In this document: in pieces, positions 6,800 through 11,315 of the stretch | How the letters are laid out: each line of letters begins with the position of its first letter | How positions within the stretch are numbered: the first letter of the stretch is position 1 | Assembly: GCA_946011705.1 (NCBI GenBank) | Contig: CAMGCA010000033.1 | Span: forward strand, 1-11,315 | Direction: 5' to 3' | Source: an uncultured Clostridia bacterium | GTDB lineage: Bacteria; Bacillota; Clostridia; Oscillospirales; Oscillospiraceae | DNA: 11,315 nt | Translations under genes and position numbers: made by a program | Notes under the pieces: generated by a model | The model's database searches: none | Told to the model about the DNA's origin: nothing | What the model saw: only the letters and a program-made list of their open reading frames with translations

Positions 6800-7455
6800 G
6801 TCCGCACCTCCTGACTGTACATGGGCGGAACCTCCATTACGCCGTCATGGAGAACGGCACGGAAAAAGTGGGGGGTGATGTTTTCCGGGTCGGAATAGTC
6901 CAGATCCAGCAGCATCCAGCCCAGATCCTTTTCCCCTTTCAGTTCCTCCGGGCAGGGCGGCAGCTGGGTGCAGGGCTTGAAGTGGGCGGGAAATTCCCGG
7001 CCACCAAAGCAGGGCTGGTGATAAAACTGCCCTTTTTCCACCCTGCGGCGCATGATATCCTGAAATTTTCCCGGATTATCCGTGGGGGTCGCCCGAACTG
7101 TCATCTCAAAATGGGCGTCGATGACATACCTCACATCCCGCAGCACCATGGCAGCCCGCTGCTGAATGCTGTCCGGGGTCGCCAGATACAATTCCCCGCC
7201 CCTCTCCATGACAGTCTGTGCCTTCCGGGCGCTGAGGGTGTCCTTGAGCTCATTGCGCCGGATGTTGGTGAATCGAATGGACGCACACACATGAATGCGA
7301 TCCACCACCCATTTCATTCCCGGGTGCCAATAGACTGCTTCCAGCAGTCCTCTGGCTGCAGATGGGGTCATCACATCATAGCTGACCCGTTCCACTTTCA
7401 TCTCCGGGCGACTAAAACAGGCGTAATCTCCCCAGACCTCAACAGAAATTGACAT
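6796..7455 (-). CDS. cas5c: Cascade subunit and pre-crRNA endonuclease Cas5c (Cas5d)
   Basis: Type I-C has no Cas6. Cas5c cuts the repeat hairpin 3' side and stays bound to the crRNA 5' handle. The product is 219 aa from the ATG at 7455. The family signature VEVWGDYACFSRPEMKVERV is followed by SYDVMTPSAARGLLEAVYWHP. Candidate catalytic residues are the Tyr of VYWHP and the His of IDAHFEM. The Lys that precedes this His in the Bacillus halodurans enzyme (as I recall it) is Ala here. AAGGAGA lies six bases before the ATG at 7455. An in-frame ATG at 7461 also exists, but it abuts that site and is a poorer start. Its TGA overlaps the cas8c ATG. Confidence 0.96.
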   Translation of the reverse strand: MSISVEVWGDYACFSRPEMKVERVSYDVMTPSAARGLLEAVYWHPGMKWVVDRIHVCASIRFTNIRRNELKDTLSARKAQTVMERGGELYLATPDSIQQRAAMVLRDVRYVIDAHFEMTVRATPTDNPGKFQDIMRRRVEKGQFYHQPCFGGREFPAHFKPCTQLPPCPEELKGEKDLGWMLLDLDYSDPENITPHFFRAVLHDGVMEVPPMYSQEVRT

Positions 7456-7485
7456 AGGCATTCTCCTTTCCCTTTTGGTAATGCA

Positions 7486-7494
7486 ATAATAACA
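7486..7494 (-). promoter_or_regulatory. Possible extended -10 promoter before cas5c
   Basis: The 76-base gap between the cas3 stop and the cas5c start is the only sizeable gap within the cas gene run, and it is AT-rich. On the minus strand it contains TG-T-TATTAT, an extended -10 with one mismatch to TATAAT, about 25 bases before the ribosome binding region. The matching -35 is poor. A promoter here would separate Cascade and adaptation genes from cas3. This is weak evidence. Confidence 0.3.
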
Positions 7495-7531
7495 TGAAAA
7501 CGGTGTAATAAACCGGGTATAATCCTGAATT

Positions 7532-9661
7532 TCAGATAAATTCCGCCTTTCCCGGGTCGGATTTCAGGGAAAGACCCATCTCCGGGTCGTACAGCCTCAG
7601 ATTGGTCAGCACTGCGCTGGTTTCTGTCAGGGGCAGAATATCTCCGGCATCCTTCAAAGCGCGGTAATGCTGTTCGTAGATACTGACACCGAATTGCCCG
7701 GCTCTGCGATAGTCCTCTCTTTTTGCGGTTCCGTCCACAAGAGGCTGACAGACGACAGCCCCCTCTTCTATTGGGATGTACACAGTACAGGTTTCCTGAT
7801 CGATCAGGCGGAAGTTTTTCGCAACGGTTTCAAAGGGGAGCAGGCAGCCCGAAATACCTTCCTGGAGGGCTTTCACCGCATTGGTTTTGTCCATCTGATG
7901 TCCAATCAGGGAGCGCAAAGCGGTGAAGTACCGCTGTGTGGTCTCCAGGTCGCCAGGATCGCCGCCCTGCTGCAACGCCTCCTGTGCCGCCCGGATATTG
8001 ACCCTCTGCAAGACTGGAACAGGGTTTTCGCTCTGAAAGTAGGTTACCACGCTACTGTTCGCCGGGCGTTTTCCCTCCCGGTTGCAGCGGCCCGCCGCCT
8101 GCGCTATGGAGTCCAGCCCCGCAAGCTCCCGGAACACTGCCGGAAAATCCACATCCACCCCCGCTTCAATCAGGGAAGTGGACACAACCCGACAGGTCAA
8201 CCCCTCTGCCAGCCGCTTTCGAAGGGTGTCCAGCACTTTCTTCCGATGCGCCGGGTACATCAAAGTTGAAAGATGGAAGCTCCCCTCCCGTGGCAGCAGG
8301 TTGTAAATCTGCTGCGCCGCCTTCCGGGTATTCACGATACACAAAACCTGCTCCTGCTGAATTAACGCCTCCGCCAGTTCCTCGTCAGACATTTTTCCGC
8401 CGTCACGGTAGGTGACCCTGCGAAAATTCCGGAAAGCCTGCGATACCTCAGGGCACAGCTCCTGAATCTTCAGCCCGGGGCAAAACTGCCCGAACAGGTC
8501 GGACAGTACCGGCTGCGTTGCCGTACACAGAACGGCAGTGGAGCGGAAGTGAGCCGCCAGATTTGCAATCGCACCCACACAGGGCTTCAGATGGCAGGTG
8601 GGAATCATCTGCGCTTCATCAAAAATGATCACACTGTTTGCCATATTGTGGAGCTTGCGGCACTGGGAGGAACGGTTGGCATACAGGGATTCAAAGAATT
8701 GCACCGCCGTTGTGACAATGACAGGGGCATCCCAGTTCTCCGCGGCAAGGCGCAGGGACAGATTGCTTCGGTTTGTCTCCCCTTCCTCATCAAACAGGAT
8801 TCCGCTGTGATGCTCCACCACATTGTTCTCTCCCAAAATTCTGCGGAAAACTGCGGCATTCTGTTCAATGATAGAGGTATAGGGAATCACATAGATCACT
8901 CTGTCCATGCCGTTTTCCACTGCGTGCTTCAGGGCGAAGGCAAGAGACGCAACGGTTTTTCCGCCGCCGGTGGGAACCGTCAAAGAATACACGCCCCGGG
9001 GCTGCGAAGCAGCGTCCAGGCACTGCCGCAGGATGTTGCAGCGGTTTCGATTCAGTTCCGTTTTGCCGGGGAACCACGGCTGGACATAGGTATTCAGTCG
9101 ATCCAGCAGCACCGGCAGAGGGTCATATCCGTTTCGCAGCTGGTGCTTCTCTGACATAAATGCTTCTGTATCCAGATAATCCGCATCCACCAGACAGGAA
9201 TACAGCATTCGAACCCAAAGTGACTGGGTGAACCGATCCTGAAAAGCGCGCGGCTTGTCGGGAGCCGGAATCCTTTCATCCCAGTAATAGGCAGGAATCC
9301 CACCGCTGAGCCCCTTTTTCATACGGCCAATGCAAGTTGGAGCACCGGGGTAATCCTGCCTGGGGTTTCCAAAATCCGGCAGACCGCCGTGATGTCCCAC
9401 TACACAGCAGGCCATGAGATCCTCCCGGATTTTTGCACATTCCAGAGCACCTGCTGTGGCGTGGTCAACCTTGGGTCCACCAAAAAGACGCCGCTGAAAC
9501 TCCTCGGAGCATTTACCGATATCGTGGGTATAGCCCAGCAATTCTCCGCGTTTTTCCTCCTGAAAGGCAGATGCAAACGCAGCGCATCTTTCAGCGGTAC
9601 CGATTAGGTGCTCCATCACTGTCTGAACAGTACCGTCATCATGAATATGCGCATAGTACAT
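7532..9661 (-). CDS. cas3: CRISPR-associated helicase-nuclease Cas3 (HD plus SF2 helicase)
   Basis: Cas3 is recruited by target-bound Cascade and unwinds and shreds the DNA. The product is 709 aa. The N-terminal HD nuclease has His18, the THDIGK motif with His46-Asp47, His67, the double His90-His91 (VVGHHGG) and Asp159/Asp161. The helicase has Walker A VPTGGGKT at 229-236, the DEAQ box at 348-351, motif III TAT at 380-382, SLIEAGVDVDF at 496-506 and motif VI QAAGRCNREG at 521-530. The ATG at 9661 follows AGGGGGA. It is the first cas gene in transcription order. No promoter is evident in the 92 bases upstream, so it may be read through from the regulator-like gene. All key motifs are intact. 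Confidence 0.97.
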   Translation of the reverse strand: MYYAHIHDDGTVQTVMEHLIGTAERCAAFASAFQEEKRGELLGYTHDIGKCSEEFQRRLFGGPKVDHATAGALECAKIREDLMACCVVGHHGGLPDFGNPRQDYPGAPTCIGRMKKGLSGGIPAYYWDERIPAPDKPRAFQDRFTQSLWVRMLYSCLVDADYLDTEAFMSEKHQLRNGYDPLPVLLDRLNTYVQPWFPGKTELNRNRCNILRQCLDAASQPRGVYSLTVPTGGGKTVASLAFALKHAVENGMDRVIYVIPYTSIIEQNAAVFRRILGENNVVEHHSGILFDEEGETNRSNLSLRLAAENWDAPVIVTTAVQFFESLYANRSSQCRKLHNMANSVIIFDEAQMIPTCHLKPCVGAIANLAAHFRSTAVLCTATQPVLSDLFGQFCPGLKIQELCPEVSQAFRNFRRVTYRDGGKMSDEELAEALIQQEQVLCIVNTRKAAQQIYNLLPREGSFHLSTLMYPAHRKKVLDTLRKRLAEGLTCRVVSTSLIEAGVDVDFPAVFRELAGLDSIAQAAGRCNREGKRPANSSVVTYFQSENPVPVLQRVNIRAAQEALQQGGDPGDLETTQRYFTALRSLIGHQMDKTNAVKALQEGISGCLLPFETVAKNFRLIDQETCTVYIPIEEGAVVCQPLVDGTAKREDYRRAGQFGVSIYEQHYRALKDAGDILPLTETSAVLTNLRLYDPEMGLSLKSDPGKAEFI

Positions 9662-9753
9662 TCTGAGTCCCCCTTTTTATCTCCGACAGATAGTATCCCC
9701 GGTAACGACATCGCTGCCGCCTATGTTGTTCCCCCTATATGTGCGTGGTGGAG

Positions 9754-10101
9754 CTACTTGTTTTCAAAATAGCGCAGGTTCTTTCCTTTTCCTTTTTTAA
9801 CCAACACACCGTCATCCACCAGTTCGCGCAAAAGCAAGATCGCAGTGGATTGAGAAATGCCCAGAGAGGCTTCTACATCAGCGCGGACAAACGATCCATT
9901 GGCGCGAGATAGTGCCAGGATTGCATGGATTCGGCGCTCTTTCTTGTCGGCGCTGGTTGCTCCACTATTCCTTTTGACTCGCTGTGGAGCCTGAGGCTCC
10001 AGGTGGAAATTACTGTTTGGCAGAGTGATTTTAAAAGCGATGCCAGTAGTTTCGAACACCGGTAAACTGACATAATCGACATACCAATCCAACATCAACA
10101 C
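9754..10101 (-). CDS. C-terminal winged-helix piece of amber-split AlbA_2 protein
   Basis: This is the separated end of the upstream AlbA_2/HATPase gene, in exactly the same frame (331 codons from the TTG at 11094). It begins after the in-frame TAG at 10114-10116. Sequence such as LPVFETTGIAFKITLPN is what normally follows the ATPase-like segment in this family. It leads to a winged helix-turn-helix of about 60 residues (KKERRIHAILALSRA to VKKGKGKNLRYF) that probably binds DNA. GTG at 10101 and ATG at 10095 could restart translation, with AGGG about ten bases before the GTG, giving up to 115 aa. The true terminal stop is TAG at 9754-9756. A separate function is possible but more likely this is a gene remnant. 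Confidence 0.75.
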   Translation of the reverse strand: MLMLDWYVDYVSLPVFETTGIAFKITLPNSNFHLEPQAPQRVKRNSGATSADKKERRIHAILALSRANGSFVRADVEASLGISQSTAILLLRELVDDGVLVKKGKGKNLRYFENK

Positions 10102-10113
10102 GAAACCGCAACC

Positions 10114-10116
10114 CTA
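10114..10116 (-). other. In-frame amber codon splitting the AlbA_2 gene
   Basis: TAG follows FIEA where the family normally has Tyr in a YGTGI-like motif. TAC or TAT to TAG needs one substitution. The following residues read G-C-G-F instead of G-T-G-I, and the same frame then stays open for about 118 codons with recognisable family sequence. A nonsense mutation is the simplest reading; sequencing error or stop readthrough are alternatives. Confidence 0.85.
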
Positions 10117-11088
10117 AGCCTCGATAAAGCGCAGACGATAGAAAATATTTGCCAAATTCTGATTCCGCAGGACAGAAATGCCTAATTTTACATCCTCCAG
10201 CGTAATGCCCTTAACCAGCCCGCCAATCGTAACAAACTCAATCCGATCTTCAAAGATGCTGATTAGCGTGGAGCCGCTGAAGGAATAATCCCGGTGTACG
10301 ATCGCGTTCAGCAAAGCTTCGCGAACAGCTTCCGGCGGATAATCGCGTATATCTATGCGATCAAGGCCCGAAAATTCTGCCCGGGTGCGGTTATAACGAT
10401 CAATATATGCAAAGGCTTCATTCAATTGTCCGAGAATAGAGCCGGACAGCTCACAGCGGTCTTTAAATATGGATTTTTTACTGCCCTCAAATACTGCCAG
10501 TTTGATCGTATGCGAACACTGGTCAGATAGCAGAAATGCCAGGTTGGTGTAGTTGTCATCATCACCAATCAGATGAAGTGTCCGCATTTGTGATTTGCCA
10601 AATGCAACCTCTCGCTTTTTAAAAAAAGCGGTCGCCTCATCAAATGTTAAGTTTTGATTCAGTGAGCGGGCCGATTCGTAGCTATCGCCGCTGGTTTCTT
10701 TGATCATGGTCAGAATCGCTGCATCCGTTGCAGGAACCGTGGATGCACCCTGCCGGACATAAACGCCTTCGGGTCGGATACCCTTTCCGTGCAAATAATA
10801 GGGTCGTGCTGTCCCTCTGTGAACCACAACAGAAATAACGCTTTTCCCGTCCATCACCTCATTCCGGCACTCCACAAACATTGTGATATCTGGGCGTATG
10901 GCATCTCGAATCGCATTTGTAACACGCAGCATGGTATCGTCAATATTCTGAATGCCGCATACACTTCCATCATCGTTCACTCCAATGTAGAGCGTTCCCC
11001 CATCACAATTGGCGAAGGCGACGACGGTGTTTTTGATATCATCAACATATTCCCTTTTGAATTCAGTCGTCTTATTTTCCGTAAACAT
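10114..11088 (-). CDS. AlbA_2/Schlafen-type ATP-binding regulator-like protein, truncated by amber stop
   Basis: The product is 324 aa from the ATG at 11088; a TTG at 11094 is also in frame, but AGGAG at 11096-11100 is spaced for the ATG. Residues about 5-120 are an AlbA_2 (Schlafen-like, PF04326) domain with AFANCDGGTLYIGVNDDG at about 24-41. The later part has the EALLNAIVHRDY motif and IEFVTIGGLVKGIT typical of the HATPase_c_4 segment. Family members continue past YRLR-IEAYGTGI to a winged helix. Here the Tyr position is TAG and the rest follows in frame, so the gene is broken by a single nonsense codon. Such proteins are usually called transcriptional regulators, with little direct evidence. 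It lies upstream of cas3 in the same direction. Confidence 0.85.
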   Translation of the reverse strand: MFTENKTTEFKREYVDDIKNTVVAFANCDGGTLYIGVNDDGSVCGIQNIDDTMLRVTNAIRDAIRPDITMFVECRNEVMDGKSVISVVVHRGTARPYYLHGKGIRPEGVYVRQGASTVPATDAAILTMIKETSGDSYESARSLNQNLTFDEATAFFKKREVAFGKSQMRTLHLIGDDDNYTNLAFLLSDQCSHTIKLAVFEGSKKSIFKDRCELSGSILGQLNEAFAYIDRYNRTRAEFSGLDRIDIRDYPPEAVREALLNAIVHRDYSFSGSTLISIFEDRIEFVTIGGLVKGITLEDVKLGISVLRNQNLANIFYRLRFIEA

Positions 11089-11134
11089 AGGCAAGCTCCT
11101 ATCTCATTCAAATCGCGATTCTAATCTAACAATT

Positions 11135-11162
11135 ATTATAATCATTTTACTGGATTTTACAA
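11135..11162 (-). promoter_or_regulatory. Sigma-A-type promoter for the AlbA_2 gene
   Basis: On the minus strand TTGTAA (11157-11162) and a perfect TATAAT (11135-11140) are separated by 16 bases. Transcription would start near 11128, about 40 bases before the ATG at 11088, with AGGAG between. The surroundings are strongly AT-rich. It is the clearest promoter in the window. Confidence 0.7.
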
Positions 11163-11178
11163 GTAGCAATCGTAAAAT
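11144..11178. repeat. Three ATTTTAC motifs at the AlbA_2 promoter, possible operator
   Basis: ATTTTAC occurs at 11144-11150 and 11154-11160 as direct repeats ten bases apart, one helical turn. It occurs again inverted as GTAAAAT at 11172-11178. The copies overlap the promoter spacer and -35, or lie just upstream. This arrangement would suit a repressor, perhaps the regulator-like protein itself, but AT-rich chance recurrence is possible. Confidence 0.45.
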
Positions 11179-11293
11179 TGTTTGAATGCATATATAGAAT
11201 AGCGACGGTGATGATAGAAGGGTGTCGCGTTTCGGCGCTGTTGACAAATACCCCCAAAGCGGAATAACCCTTGAAAAATACCACCCATACAAT

Positions 11294-11314
11294 GGAAAAA
11301 GACCGCATTTGCGG
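11294..11314 (-). terminator. Possible terminator of a gene beyond the right edge
   Basis: On the minus strand CCGC-AAAT-GCGG (11303-11314) is followed by TCTTTTT (11296-11302). The stem is short and may be cut by the window edge. It would end a minus-strand transcript entering from the right, isolating the AlbA_2 promoter. Between this and the promoter I see no gene. Confidence 0.4.
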
Positions 11315-11315
11315 C

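Noticed and set aside
7518..7523. Plus-strand TATAAT in the cas3-cas5c gap
   Set aside because: No suitable -35 precedes it on the plus strand and it would drive only antisense RNA into cas3. Chance occurrence is likely.
8549..9154. Plus-strand frame of 201 codons antisense to cas3
   Set aside because: It lies opposite the conserved helicase motifs of cas3 and its own sequence is not recognisable.
9662..9753. Promoter for cas3 in the gap after the AlbA_2 gene
   Set aside because: TACTAT- and TATAGG-like hexamers occur, but none has a usable -35 at proper spacing, so I do not call a promoter.
10101..10116. Frameshift as the cause of the split AlbA_2 gene
   Set aside because: The two halves are exactly in the same frame, so the break is a stop codon, not an insertion or deletion.
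11104..11292. Minus-strand frame of 62 codons upstream of the AlbA_2 gene
   Set aside because: It covers the promoter and AT-rich non-coding DNA, lacks a ribosome binding site and ends in an Ile-rich run typical of translated AT-rich sequence.

Overview
The window holds one complete, canonical type I-C CRISPR-Cas locus on the minus strand, flanked by two accessory-type genes. Strong AGGAGG ribosome binding sites, I-C cas gene content, and the AAA/DUF4143 and AlbA_2-type flanking proteins point to a Gram-positive anaerobe of the Bacillota (Clostridia, plausibly a gut Oscillospiraceae or Lachnospiraceae). This placement is inferred from protein style, not from a search. By eye the cas block is richer in G+C than the two flanking genes.

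Layout, left to right. Bases 1 to about 97 are low-complexity C-rich sequence that looks like a contig-end artefact. It runs into the 5'-truncated plus-strand gene of an AAA-type ATPase with a DUF4143 C-terminus (to 1204). Bases 1205-1468 carry several stem-loops, including a strong bidirectional terminator (1368-1406) between the plus-strand ATPase and the minus-strand CRISPR locus. The CRISPR array (1469-2035) has nine identical 33-nt repeats and eight spacers. Its leader lies at 2036-2206. Next, read on the minus strand, are cas2, cas1, cas4, cas7c, cas8c, cas5c and cas3 (2207-9661). Beyond cas3 is an AlbA_2/HATPase/winged-helix regulator-like gene cut in two by one in-frame amber codon (9754-11088). 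A well-formed promoter with repeated ATTTTAC motifs precedes it, and a partial terminator of an off-window gene may lie at the right edge.

How it works: transcription runs right to left, cas3-cas5-cas8-cas7-cas4-cas1-cas2-leader-array. Stop/start overlaps (ATGA, GTGA, ATGA) and 1-4 nt gaps imply translational coupling from cas5 to cas2. Cas5c should process the precursor RNA at the repeat hairpin. Cas5c, Cas7c, Cas8c and an internally translated Cas11c form Cascade; Cas3 degrades the target; Cas4-Cas1-Cas2 acquire spacers. All catalytic motifs I looked for in Cas1, Cas3 and Cas4 are present, so the system appears intact.

I did not find a convincing new multi-gene system. The most informative non-obvious items are the hidden cas11c start inside cas8c, the amber-split AlbA_2 gene, inverted repeats in the leader, the repeated motif at the right-hand promoter, and a spacer that appears to cover a translation start site.
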